Below, in pieces: positions 39,249 to 49,515 of a stretch of 64,000 bases of DNA. A program made the translations under genes and the position numbers. The notes beneath the pieces are model-generated. The model did no database searches and was not told where the DNA came from. It was given only the letters and a program-made list of their open reading frames with translations. The DNA is from Actinomadura oligospora ATCC 43269 (lineage in GTDB: Bacteria; Actinomycetota; Actinomycetes; Streptosporangiales; Streptosporangiaceae), in NCBI RefSeq assembly GCF_000518265.1, contig NZ_KI912410.1:1034774-1098773 (forward strand). Reading direction: 5' to 3'. The first letter of the stretch is position 1. Each line of letters opens with the position of its first letter.

Positions 39249-40063
39249 ACCGGGACGACCCCACCCGAACCGCGGCACGGCGGCGTGCTCTCGACCACGT
39301 CCTGGCCGGGATCGCCGGCTCGGTCTGGTCCGCCGACCTGATGCTGCGCGGCAGCACGCTCCTGCGCGCCTGGTTCGGCGACATGGCCCGCGAGCCCGGC
39401 GACCTGGACTTCGTGGTCATTCCGCACACCGTCAACCTGGATGACGGCTACGCCGACGATCTCCTGGACGGGGTCCTCGAAGCCGCCGCCCGGGCGTCCC
39501 GCGCGGACACTTCGGCCACGCCGGTGCGCATCGACGCGGCCAAGGCGGAGTGGGACGACATCTGGGACTACGACGCGGCGCCGGGCCGCCGGTACGAACT
39601 GCCCTACGACGCCGGGGACGCCGGGCACGGCCGCCTCCAGATCGACTTCACGTTCAACGAGCGGGTCCCGACCGGGCCGGTGGCCACCGAGATCCCGAGG
39701 GCGGACGGCGGCGCCCCGGCGACCGTCCTCGCCGCGTCGCCCGAGCTGTCGCTGGCCTGGAAGCTGCTCTGGCTGGTCAACGAGGCCGCTCCCCAGGGCA
39801 AGGACCTGTTCGACGCGGTCCTGCTCGCCGAGCACGTGTACCTGTCCGCCGACCTGCTGGTGGAGGTGAGCGTGCTGGCGGACGCCACCCCGAGGCCCGT
39901 GACCGAGGCGACCCTGCGGGCCGCGCTGCACCGGGCCGACGCCAGCTGGAAGGCCTTCCGAAATCGGGAGCTGCCGGACGGCCCGGTCACTCCCGCCCCG
40001 TTCGCCGCCCGACTGCTGGCGGCCCTTCACGGCACCTTCGACGCCCCTCGGGAGACCCGATGA
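39245..40063 (+). CDS. AbiEii/AbiGii-type nucleotidyltransferase, copy 1
   Basis: This 272-residue protein has the minimal NTase core RGSTLLRAWFGDMAREPGDLDFVV (Gly-Ser at 36-37, Asp53 and Asp55), a third acidic strand in LQIDFTFNE, and SPELSLAWKLLWL...QGKDLFDAVLLAEH. The last segment is the Lys/Asp-Leu-x-Asp helix typical of AbiEii. AbiEii-type enzymes transfer nucleotides to tRNA or other targets and act as toxins in abortive-infection modules. A classical AbiEi antitoxin is not adjacent; instead an unknown protein precedes it. The start (ATGA) and end (ATGA) are both translationally coupled to neighbours. Confidence 0.8.
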   Translation: MNRDDPTRTAARRRALDHVLAGIAGSVWSADLMLRGSTLLRAWFGDMAREPGDLDFVVIPHTVNLDDGYADDLLDGVLEAAARASRADTSATPVRIDAAKAEWDDIWDYDAAPGRRYELPYDAGDAGHGRLQIDFTFNERVPTGPVATEIPRADGGAPATVLAASPELSLAWKLLWLVNEAAPQGKDLFDAVLLAEHVYLSADLLVEVSVLADATPRPVTEATLRAALHRADASWKAFRNRELPDGPVTPAPFAARLLAALHGTFDAPRETR

Positions 40064-41052
40064 CCTGGGACGACCTGCGCCATGGCCCCTGGCCCGACAC
40101 CGCGCGCATCCCGGCGGACGCTCCCGACGCCGCGACCGCGGCCCGCCTGAGCCTTCCCCCGACCGTCCGGCCGGTTCCCGGCGCCGAGCAGGTCCCGGTG
40201 TTCGACCCGGCGATGCAGCACCACGGCCGCGCGCTGCGTCCCAGCGAGCCGCGCTTCCGCGATCCGGATGACGCCGCCCGCTGGTTCGCGGCCCGCCGCC
40301 GCGCGCTCGACCACGTCCTCGCGGCGGTCGGAGGCTCGCGCTGGGCGGAGAACCTGATGCTGCGCGGCAGCATGCTCCTGTCCGCCTGGTACGGTTCCGC
40401 CGCCCGCGACCCGGGCGACCTGGACTTCGTCCTCCGCCCGGAGACCTGGGGCGTCACCGAGGCGCGCACCGACGTCCTCCTGCACGGCGTCGCGCGGGCC
40501 GCCGAGGACGTGTCCCGCGCCTCCGGGGTGCTCATCCACGCGGACGGCGCGGTCTGGTCGGACATCTGGACCTACGACCGCGTGCCCGGCCGCCGCGTCG
40601 TCCTCCCGTGGGACACCGAGGGCCTGCCCGGCGGCACCGTCCAGCTCGACTTCGTGTTCAACGAGCACCTGCCGTCCGAGCCGGAGTTCACCGACGTCCC
40701 GCGCCCGGACGGCTCCGGGGCCGCGCGGGTCCTCGCCGCGTCGCCCGAACTGTCGCTGGCCTGGAAGCTCCTCTGGCTGAGCAGCGACATCTACCCCGAG
40801 GGCAAGGACCTGTACGACGCCTGCCTGCTCGCCGAGCACACGTTCGTCTCCGCCGACCTGCTGGCGAAGGTCTTCGAGCTGGCGGACGACTCCTACAAGG
40901 AGGAACCGATCGCCGAGGCGAGCCTCCGGGAGTCCCTCACCTACGTCGAGTGGGACGAGTTCCGCAAGGACCGTCCGAACATCGCCACGACGCCCCAGCC
41001 CTACATCGACCGTTTGATGGAGGCGCTCCGCCCCACGTTCGACGCTCTCTGA
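40060..41052 (+). CDS. AbiEii/AbiGii-type nucleotidyltransferase, copy 2
   Basis: This 330-residue paralogue of the preceding gene keeps the same core: LRGSMLLSAWYGSAARDPGDLDFVL (Gly-Ser 103-104, Asp120, Asp122), LDFVFNEHLP and SPELSLAWKLLWL...EGKDLYDACLLAEH. It has an extra 75-residue N-terminal segment (VPGAEQVPVFDPAMQHHG) not found in copy 1. Both copies keep the catalytic acids, so both may be active, perhaps as a heterodimer. ATG 40060 overlaps the previous stop by four bases. A strong hairpin follows, closing a three-gene operon. Confidence 0.8.
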   Translation: MTWDDLRHGPWPDTARIPADAPDAATAARLSLPPTVRPVPGAEQVPVFDPAMQHHGRALRPSEPRFRDPDDAARWFAARRRALDHVLAAVGGSRWAENLMLRGSMLLSAWYGSAARDPGDLDFVLRPETWGVTEARTDVLLHGVARAAEDVSRASGVLIHADGAVWSDIWTYDRVPGRRVVLPWDTEGLPGGTVQLDFVFNEHLPSEPEFTDVPRPDGSGAARVLAASPELSLAWKLLWLSSDIYPEGKDLYDACLLAEHTFVSADLLAKVFELADDSYKEEPIAEASLRESLTYVEWDEFRKDRPNIATTPQPYIDRLMEALRPTFDAL

Positions 41053-41059
41053 GCCGGGT

Positions 41060-41095
41060 GAAGGCCCCCGGCGGGAGGAGTGGCCGGGGGCCTTC
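41060..41095. terminator. Bidirectional terminator between NTase operon and chitinase gene
   Basis: A 13-bp perfect stem (41060-41072 with 41083-41095, GAAGGCCCCCGGC arm) around a 10-nt loop lies eight bases past the NTase stop, facing the convergent chitinase gene. Confidence 0.75.
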
Positions 41096-41157
41096 GGGCG
41101 GGGTCGCGGACCGGGGTGCTGTCCTGGGGAGGTCCGGGCCGCGACCGGAGGAGCGGG

Positions 41158-42996
<1,839 letters not shown>

Positions 42997-43042
42997 GATT
43001 CTCCGTTCAGTTCGCGCCCCCGAACCAACAGGAATCTTGATT

Positions 43043-43067
43043 ATTCTTAGGAAAGTTTCCTAAGAAT
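43043..43067. promoter_or_regulatory. 25-bp perfect palindrome upstream of the chitinase
   Basis: ATTCTTAGGAAA (43043-43054) and TTTCCTAAGAAT (43056-43067) mirror each other around a single G, 47 bases upstream of the chitinase start. It sits in an A/T-rich patch that should hold the promoter. From memory, TTAGGAAA/TTTCCTAA operators upstream of actinobacterial chitosanases are bound by ROK-family repressors such as CsnR; assignment here is inference. Confidence 0.75.
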
Positions 43068-43221
43068 CGCCGCGATGTTAACCGCGCTGACCGGCCCGGG
43101 CAAGGGCCCTGGGCACACCGGTTCGCCGCGATCACGCTGGTCCGCCCCGCACGCTGCGCCGGTCTGGAAGATCGGTTCCAGGCGGGTCGCGCCCGCGCCC
43201 TCGCCCTCGTCCTCGTCCTCC

Positions 43222-43299
43222 GCGCCCAGCCCGCGCCCAGGCCCGCGCCCAGCCCGCGCCCAGGCCCGCGCCCAGGCCGCGCCCAGGCCCGCGCTCAGG
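43222..43299. repeat. Degenerate 11-12 bp tandem repeat downstream of a MarR gene
   Basis: Seven head-to-tail units of GCGCCCAGGCCC or GCGCCCAGCCC (last unit GCGCTCAGG) fill 78 bases. The last unit contains the MarR stop codon (43295-43297). It looks like a slippage minisatellite extending from the gene end. Confidence 0.7.
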
Positions 43300-43774
43300 T
43301 GGAGCCGAACCAGCCGGGGGCGTCCAGCCGCCACATGTCGCCGGGCGTCATCTGGCGCAGGGCGGCCTCGAAGGCGCGCATCCGGTCGTCGCCGAGCTCG
43401 TCCGCCCAGCGCTTCCGGATGACGTCGAAGATCATCGCGGACCGGTGCAGCGCGTCCCAGCCGTGCGCGGTCAGCCGGACGAGCTTGCGCCGCGCGTCGG
43501 ACGGGTCGGACGCCCGCTCGACGTAGCCGAGCCGTTCGAGGGTGTCGACGAGCTTGCCCGCGGCCTGCTTGCTGACGCCGAGCCGGCGGCTGAGCTCGAT
43601 GGCGGTGGTGCTCTCGACGCCGATCGCCTGGAAGACGAAGCCGTGCATGGGACGCATGTCCGGATGACCCTGTTCGGCCAGCTCATCGTGGGTCTCGTCG
43701 ATGATCTGCCGGAACGCCAGGAACAGCCGGAGCGGCAGCTCCCAGCCCGGGGCGTCGGGTTCGGCGCTTGACAT
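43295..43774 (-). CDS. MarR family regulator
   Basis: This 159-residue protein has a long N-terminal helix (LPLRLFLAFRQIIDETHDEL). The winged helix reads MHGFVFQAIGVE, TAIELSRRLGVSKQAAGKLVDTLERLGYVER, and DPSDARRKLVRLTAHG with the MarR wing Asp-Arg pattern. ATG 43774 is preferred to the in-frame TTG at 43783 because GAGG lies nine bases upstream. It is divergent from a small cupin gene, and the gap holds two GACAAC-N3-GTTGTC-like dyads, so it most likely represses both genes. Confidence 0.87.
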   Translation of the reverse strand: MSSAEPDAPGWELPLRLFLAFRQIIDETHDELAEQGHPDMRPMHGFVFQAIGVESTTAIELSRRLGVSKQAAGKLVDTLERLGYVERASDPSDARRKLVRLTAHGWDALHRSAMIFDVIRKRWADELGDDRMRAFEAALRQMTPGDMWRLDAPGWFGST

Positions 43775-43778
43775 GAAA

Positions 43779-43814
43779 GACAACCTCGTTGACTATATGG
43801 ACAACCCAGTTGTC
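43779..43814. promoter_or_regulatory. Twin operators between MarR and cupin genes
   Basis: GACAAC-CTC-GTTGAC (43779-43793, one mismatch) and GACAAC-CCA-GTTGTC (43800-43814, perfect) are 21 bases apart centre to centre. This is two turns of the helix, so two dimers could bind the same face. Confidence 0.75.
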
Positions 43815-43836
43815 TAAATTCTACCGGGAGAACCCC

Positions 43837-44250
43837 ATGCCCGTGATCCGCGACACCGAGTCCCGCCGTTTCCAGACCCCGAACGGCATCATGACCTCCC
43901 TCGCCACGCCCACCCAGGGCGGCACCTCGAAGCTCGCCGTCTGGAAGGTGGACGCGGTGCCCGGCGTGACCGGCCCGTTCCACGTCCTCGACGACGAGTC
44001 GGTCTGGACGTGCCTGGGCGGCGCCGCGACCTTCACCGTCGGCGACGAGGTCGTGGACGTCGCGCCCGGCGACACCCTGCTCCTGCCGGGCGGGGTCGAG
44101 CGCCAGATGGTCGTCTCCGCGGACGGCTACCAGGCCGTCGTCGCCGCGCCCGCAGGAATCCTCGTCCACACCCCCGTGCCCGTCGTGCAGGAGGGCTGCG
44201 ACCTGGCCCCCAAGGGCGACGAGAAGATCGTCCCCTTCTGGGCCCGCTGA
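43837..44250 (+). CDS. Cupin-domain protein
   Basis: This 137-residue protein is a single small beta-barrel cupin: GPFHVLDDESVWTCLGGAATFTVGDEVVDVAPGDTLLLPGGVERQM carries the two cupin motifs with the His/Glu metal-ligand pattern partly altered. ATG 43837 has CGGGAGAA upstream. It is divergent from a MarR gene with twin operators. Small cupins of this type often detoxify or sense aromatic or reactive compounds; the substrate is unknown. Confidence 0.85.
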   Translation: MPVIRDTESRRFQTPNGIMTSLATPTQGGTSKLAVWKVDAVPGVTGPFHVLDDESVWTCLGGAATFTVGDEVVDVAPGDTLLLPGGVERQMVVSADGYQAVVAAPAGILVHTPVPVVQEGCDLAPKGDEKIVPFWAR

Positions 44251-44391
44251 CGGGCCGTCGCGGGGAGCGAGCCGACCGTTAGTGCGACGAATTACCGTCC
44301 GGCGCAAACCGGCTCCCCGCCGTGTCCTGAACACAAGCGTGATCTAATCGTCGCTTTTCTCCCTCTTGTCCCACTCGTCAAGATCCGTTGA

Positions 44392-45072
44392 TATTCGGAC
44401 GTTCGCCGTATTTGCTCCGCGGCGACCCGTCCGGCCTGCCGCCCGGACGTGACGCTCGCGCCGCTCGGCCCGGCGACCATCACGCTGCCGATCACGCCGT
44501 CCTCGTCGGTCCCGGCGTACCTGGTGCCGCCCGGCACCCGGTCGCTGTCGCTGGCCGCGCAGTCCAGCACCCCGGCGCAGGTCGAACTGCAGGGCCCGGC
44601 CGGTCAACCGGACGTGTTCGGCGACCTCGCCTCGGCGAGGAAGGGCGACCTGACCTCGATCGCGCGCGTCAGCGAGGCGGGCGGACGGCACGTCCTCGCG
44701 CGCGGGTTCTGGTTCAGCTACGTCCAGCAGATCGGCCCGTTCGCGGGTCCGGCGCCGTCCGGCACCAGCACGCTCGCCGCGCTGGCGAAGACCCAGCCGT
44801 GGGACACCACGGTGACCTCCCCGGCCGGTGACCCGTACAAGACGGCCATCACCGGGAACTTCGACCCGAACGGCACCCCGGTCGTCGTCCAGCCGGGCAA
44901 GAGCGGCAAGGTGTCGGTGACGATCACGCCGACGGCCAAGCCCGGAACGGTCGTGAACGGCGTGCTCTACCTGGTGACCTCACCGGTGGGCGCGTTCAAC
45001 GGCCAGTTCGGCGCGATCTACAACGGCGGTGACGTCCTCACCGCGATCCCCTACTCCTACACCGTCGGCTGA
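44392..45072 (+). pseudogene. C-terminal remnant of a subtilase (S8) or similar secreted protein
   Basis: The frame is open from 44392, directly after a stop, to TGA at 45072. The recognisable part runs from about 44450 (LAPLGPATITLPIT) to the end. It is all beta-strand (GFWFSYVQQIGPFAGPAPSG, VVVQPGKSGKVSVTITPTA, GVLYLVTSPVGAF, GDVLTAIPYSYTV). I associate this with the C-terminal jelly-roll of actinobacterial S8 proteases. No signal peptide, no Asp/His/Ser catalytic domain and no ribosome site are present; a GTG at 44449 is the only start-like codon. It is followed by a terminator. I call it a 5'-deleted relic. Confidence 0.5.
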
Positions 45073-45089
45073 CCCCGACCCGCGAGAGA

Positions 45090-45116
45090 GGGGCCGTCCC
45101 GGGAAGGGGCGGCCCC
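45090..45116. terminator. Hairpin after the S8 remnant
   Basis: GGGGCCGTCCC (45090-45100) pairs with GGGGCGGCCCC (45106-45116) with one G-U-type mismatch and a 5-nt loop. It lies between convergent features and could serve both strands. Confidence 0.6.
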
Positions 45117-45124
45117 TTCGCGCG

Positions 45125-45769
45125 TCAGGCGTGCAGGTAGGCGAGGACGGCCAGCACGCGCCGGTTGTCGTCCTCCGACACCGGCAGGCCGAGCTTGGCG
45201 AAGATGTTCGCGGTGTGCTTGGTGACGGCCTTCTCGGTGACGAACATCTTCCCGGCGATCGCGGCGTTCGACCGTCCCTCGGCCATCAGCTCCAGCACCT
45301 CGCGCTCGCGCGGCGTCAGCGCCTTCAGCGGCTCCTCGCGCGACCGGCGGGTCAGCAGCTGGGACACCACGTCCGGGTCGAGCGCCGTCCCGCCGTCCGC
45401 GACGCGCCGCACCGCCTCCACGAACTGCTTCACGTCGGACACGCGGTCCTTCAGCAGGTAGCCGATGCCGCCGGAGCTGTCGGACAGCAGCTCGCGCGAG
45501 TACAGCTGCTCCACGTGCTGCGACAGCACCAGGACGGGCAGCCCGGGGATCTCGCGCCGCGCGTCCAGCGCCGCCCGCAGCCCCTCGTCGGTGAACGTCG
45601 GCGGCAGCCGGACGTCCACGACCGCCACGTCCGGACGGTGCTCCACCAGGGCCCGCTTCAGCGACGGCCCGTTGTCCACGGCCTCGACGACCTCGAACCC
45701 GTAGGCCGACAGCAGCCGGATCAGGCCGTCCCGCAGCAGCGCTAGGTCTTCGGCGATGACAACGCGCAC
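45125..45769 (-). CDS. NarL/LuxR-type response regulator
   Basis: This 214-residue protein has a receiver domain with the phospho-acceptor Asp52 (VAVVDVRLPP) and acidic pair Glu7-Asp8. The C-terminal LuxR helix-turn-helix is at about 150-210 (LTPREREVLELMAEGRSNAAIA, FVTEKAVTKHTANIFAKLGL). Its GTG start lies 28 bases inside the histidine-kinase gene, so the pair is coupled. The MMPL exporter divergent to the kinase is the likely target. Confidence 0.93.
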   Translation of the reverse strand: MRVVIAEDLALLRDGLIRLLSAYGFEVVEAVDNGPSLKRALVEHRPDVAVVDVRLPPTFTDEGLRAALDARREIPGLPVLVLSQHVEQLYSRELLSDSSGGIGYLLKDRVSDVKQFVEAVRRVADGGTALDPDVVSQLLTRRSREEPLKALTPREREVLELMAEGRSNAAIAGKMFVTEKAVTKHTANIFAKLGLPVSEDDNRRVLAVLAYLHA

Positions 45770-47022
45770 GGCAGCTCCATGGTCACGACGGTCGGCCCAC
45801 CCTCGGGGCTGGCGACCGCCATGGTGCCGTCGAAGGCCGCCAGGCGGCGCGTGATGCCCCGCATCCCGGTGCCCCGCCCGGGATCGGCGCCGCCGCGCCC
45901 GTCATCCCCGACGATCATCACGAGCGCGGTGCCATTGTGCCGGATGTCCACCCACGCCCGCTCCGCGTCCGCGTGCTTCACGACGTTCGCGAGCATCTCG
46001 GCGACCGCGAAGTACGCTGCGGACTCGACCGGGGGAGCGGCCCGTCCGGGAACGTCCACGGCCACCTCGACCGGCATCGGCAGGCTCAGCGTGAGCGCCC
46101 GGACGCCGCCGTCCAGGCCGCGCTCGGCGAGCACCGGCGGGTGGATGCCGCGGACCAGGTCGCGCAGCTCGGTGAGGGCCGTCCCGCTCGCCTCCCGCGC
46201 CTCGACCAGCAGCCGCACCGCCGTGTCCGGGTCGTCCTTCACCATCTGCTCGGCGAGGCCGATGTGCATCGCGAGCGCGACGAGCCGGGCCTGCGGGCCG
46301 TCGTGCAGGTCGCGCTCGATGCGGCGCAGCTCGGCGGCCGAGGTGTCCACGGTCTCCGACCGGGTCTCGGTCAGCTCCCGGACGCGCTCCTCCAGCCGTC
46401 CCCGGGTCGGCCCGAGCATCGACCGGTTGACGAGCGCGTACGCCCGCATGATGGACGGCCCGGCCAGCCAGCCCACGAGCACCAGCGTCGACCCGAGCAG
46501 CGCGCAGCCGAACGAGCCGAGCAGGCCGTAGTCGCCGAGCGGCCAGAACGGCCCCCACCCGAACGTCCGCAGGTCGGGCATCCAGGGCATCACCAGGACG
46601 CCTTCCAGCCCGTAGACGACCAGCGCGGCGGGCAGCCCGGCCAGCAGCAGCCCGGTCACCGAGTTCACGGCCGTCCAGAGCATGTCGCGCCAGGACGCCG
46701 GGTCCCGCAGCAGCCACCACACCCGGCCGCCGCCGGTCACCTCCGCGGGCCTCGGCCGGTACGGGACGGGGATCTCGACCCCCGACCAGTCCCGCGCCCA
46801 GCGCCGCTGCTGGTTCGCCAGGCCGCGCACCGCGACCAGCACCGGCGGCAGCAGCGCCAGCCCCACCCCGAGCGGGACGAGCGCGAGCGAGACCAGCAGG
46901 AGGATCGCCAGCGGCAGGTTCGCGACCTGGGCCAGCAGCGCCTGGAGCAGGCTGCGTCCGACCGCGAGCCCGGCCACGCCCGCCTGCTCGCGGGTCTCGC
47001 CGTCCACATGCTCGCCGTTCAC
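45742..47022 (-). CDS. Sensor histidine kinase (HisKA_3 type)
   Basis: This 426-residue protein has hydrophobic segments at about residues 33-65, 116-145 and 167-188, forming a membrane sensor. The dimerisation box ELRRIERDLHDGPQ follows, with the phosphorylated His240. The ATPase domain has EMLANVVKHADA and GDDGRGGADPGRGTGMRGI (N and G boxes). This is the DesK/NarX-like class that pairs with LuxR-type regulators. It is upstream of and overlaps its response regulator and is divergent, over 179 bases, from an MMPL transporter. The GTG start lacks a clear ribosome site. Confidence 0.92.
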   Translation of the reverse strand: MNGEHVDGETREQAGVAGLAVGRSLLQALLAQVANLPLAILLLVSLALVPLGVGLALLPPVLVAVRGLANQQRRWARDWSGVEIPVPYRPRPAEVTGGGRVWWLLRDPASWRDMLWTAVNSVTGLLLAGLPAALVVYGLEGVLVMPWMPDLRTFGWGPFWPLGDYGLLGSFGCALLGSTLVLVGWLAGPSIMRAYALVNRSMLGPTRGRLEERVRELTETRSETVDTSAAELRRIERDLHDGPQARLVALAMHIGLAEQMVKDDPDTAVRLLVEAREASGTALTELRDLVRGIHPPVLAERGLDGGVRALTLSLPMPVEVAVDVPGRAAPPVESAAYFAVAEMLANVVKHADAERAWVDIRHNGTALVMIVGDDGRGGADPGRGTGMRGITRRLAAFDGTMAVASPEGGPTVVTMELPCALSSPKT

Positions 47023-47201
47023 AGGCCCATTGTGCCCGGACGGCGCATTCCGGGCAGGGGGCCTGGACCCCCCATCCCGAAGGTGGACTTTGGCCTACCC
47101 CGAAGAGGACGTGGCCCCACTGTCCCGGAGCCCGCGCCGCACGAGCATCGAACCGTCGTTGAAAGCAGGACGGTCGAACGGAACGGGATGGTGCCGGGCT
47201 C

Positions 47202-49382
47202 ATGAGCAGGCGATCGGTGACGGTGCAGGTGGCCCGCTGGAGCGCGGGCCACCCTTGGAGGGCGATCGGGCTGTGGATCGTCTTCGTGGTGGCGTGCGTG
47301 GTGCTCGGGGGCGCCCTCGGCACGAACAAGGCGACCGACCTCGACCAGGCCGCTCGGGACGCGGGGACCGCCGGACGCGTCGCGCACGACCACGGAGTGA
47401 CCCCGCCCGCGGTGGAGAACGTGGTGATCACGTCCCGGTCCGGGCCGCTGCCCCAGGCCGAGGCGCGGACGGCCGCCGCCGAGGTGACCACCGCCCTGCG
47501 CGGGATCCCGCAGGTCACGAAGGTGGACGCGCCCGTCCTGAGCAAGGACGGCACGACGCTCATGGTCCCGGCGACCGTGGCGGGCGACCCGCTCACCGCC
47601 AAGGACCGCGTCAAGCCGCTGCTCGACCGGACGGCCGACGTCCAGAAGAGGTTCCCCGCGCTGCGCGTCGAGCAGACCGGCGGCGCGTCCATCGGCAGGG
47701 ACATGTCCGAGCTCATCGCGAAGGACCTGATCCGCGCGGACGGCATCGGCTTCCCGGTGACGCTGCTGATCCTGATCGTGGCGTTCGGCGCCCTGATCGC
47801 CGCGGGCGTCCCGGTGCTGCTCGCGATCACCGCGATCGCCGGCGCGACCGGGCTGACCGCGCTGGTCTCCCACCTCGTCCCGATGTACGACACGGCGAGC
47901 AGCATGACCATGCTCATGGGGATGGCCGTCGGCGTCGACTACTCGCTGTTCTACCTGCGCCGCGAGCGCGAGGAGCGGCTGCGCGGCGCGGGCCACCGGG
48001 ACGCCATCGAGATCGCCGCCGCGACCTCCGGGCACGCGGTCGTGGTGTCGGGCGTCGCGGTGATCGTCGCGATGGCCGGGATGTTCCTCACCGGCAACGT
48101 CATCTTCACCTCGCTCGCGACCGCCGCGATCGTCGTGGTCGCGGTCGCCATGCTCGGCTCGCTGACCGTGCTGCCCGCCGTCCTCGCCAAGCTCGGCCCG
48201 CGCGTGGACCGGCCGCGCGTCCCGGTGCTGTGGCGGCTGACCGCGACCCGCGAGAACCCGCGCCTGTGGCCCGCGCTGCTGCGCCCGGCGCTGCGGCACC
48301 CGGCGATCACGCTCGTCCTGGCCGTCGTCGCGCTCCTCGCCCTCGCCGTCCCCGCGCTCGACATGAAGCTGCGGTCGACCACGACCGACCAGCTCCCGCG
48401 CGCCATCCCGGCCCTGCGGACCTACGACCGCCTGGTCGCCGCGTTCCCGGACAGGTCGACCGAGCACCAGATCGTCGTCCGGACGACCCCGGACCGGGCC
48501 CGCGAGGTCCACGCCGCCCTGACCGGCCTCGCGGCCGGCGCCGCCGGCGACCGCCTGTTCGTCGCCCGCGGGCCGCGTCCGGACATCCGGGCCTCCGCGG
48601 ACGGACGCGTCCAGATGCTCACGCTCGCCACCCCCTACGGCATGAACAGCGCCCAGGCACGCGACGCGGTCGCCCGGCTCCGCGACGACCTCGTCCCGGC
48701 CACCGCCGGGAAGGTCGCCGGAGCCGAGACCTGGGTCGGCGGGGACGCCGCCGCCTCGGTCGACTTCGGCGGGCAGATGTCCGACCGGACACCGCTGGTC
48801 GTCGCGTTCGTCCTCGGCCTGAGCTTCCTGATGACGACCGTGATCTTCCGCTCGGTGGTCGTCGCGCTGACCGCGATCCTGGTGAACCTGCTGTCGGTCG
48901 GGGCCTCGTTCGGCGCGCTCGTCCTGATCTTCCAGCACACCTGGCTGGAGGGGGCGCTCGGCTTCCGCAGCACCGGCACGATCGTCGCCTGGATCCCGCT
49001 CTTCCTGTTCGCGGTCCTGTTCGGGCTGTCCATGGACTACCACGTCTTCCTGGTCAGCCGGATCCGCGAGGCCGCCCGGGCTGGGCTCCCGACCCGCCGC
49101 GCCGTCGCCGAGGGCATCACCGGCTCGGCCGGGACGGTGACCGGCGCCGCGGTGATCATGATCTCGGTCTTCGCGATCTTCGGGGCGCTGCGCCTGATGG
49201 AGATGAAGGAGATGGGCGTCGGGCTCGCCGTGGCCGTCCTCATCGACGCCGTGGTGATCCGGATCATCGTCCTGCCCGCGCTGATGGTCCTGCTCGGACG
49301 CGCGAACTGGTGGCCGGGCCCGCTGTCGAGGAGGCGCCCGGCGCCGGGCGACCGGATCGCCCCGCGCATGCCGGTGGGCTGA
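47202..49382 (+). CDS. MMPL/RND-family transporter
   Basis: This 726-residue protein has the MMPL plan: one helix at about 18-38, an outside loop, five or six helices (about 185-345) with GMAVGVDYSLFYLRREREE, another helix and loop, and a second helical bundle (about 530-690) with FGLSMDYHVFLVSRIREA. The paired GxxxDYxxF motifs hold the Asp residues of the proton relay. Such proteins export lipids, antibiotics or siderophores. It is divergent from a two-component system, which probably responds to membrane stress and switches it on. Short CCCGAAG direct repeats occur in the shared gap near 47080-47105. Confidence 0.9.
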   Translation: MSRRSVTVQVARWSAGHPWRAIGLWIVFVVACVVLGGALGTNKATDLDQAARDAGTAGRVAHDHGVTPPAVENVVITSRSGPLPQAEARTAAAEVTTALRGIPQVTKVDAPVLSKDGTTLMVPATVAGDPLTAKDRVKPLLDRTADVQKRFPALRVEQTGGASIGRDMSELIAKDLIRADGIGFPVTLLILIVAFGALIAAGVPVLLAITAIAGATGLTALVSHLVPMYDTASSMTMLMGMAVGVDYSLFYLRREREERLRGAGHRDAIEIAAATSGHAVVVSGVAVIVAMAGMFLTGNVIFTSLATAAIVVVAVAMLGSLTVLPAVLAKLGPRVDRPRVPVLWRLTATRENPRLWPALLRPALRHPAITLVLAVVALLALAVPALDMKLRSTTTDQLPRAIPALRTYDRLVAAFPDRSTEHQIVVRTTPDRAREVHAALTGLAAGAAGDRLFVARGPRPDIRASADGRVQMLTLATPYGMNSAQARDAVARLRDDLVPATAGKVAGAETWVGGDAAASVDFGGQMSDRTPLVVAFVLGLSFLMTTVIFRSVVVALTAILVNLLSVGASFGALVLIFQHTWLEGALGFRSTGTIVAWIPLFLFAVLFGLSMDYHVFLVSRIREAARAGLPTRRAVAEGITGSAGTVTGAAVIMISVFAIFGALRLMEMKEMGVGLAVAVLIDAVVIRIIVLPALMVLLGRANWWPGPLSRRRPAPGDRIAPRMPVG

Positions 49383-49515
49383 CCAGGGCCTCCCATCCCG
49401 GGTGATCTCCACCGATCGGGGACGAGACCGTCCGGGAACCGGGGCTGACGCGACAAGCGGCCCCGGTTCCTGGACAATGCACGGGCGACATCCCGGGGAG
49501 AAAGCGAATCGATAC

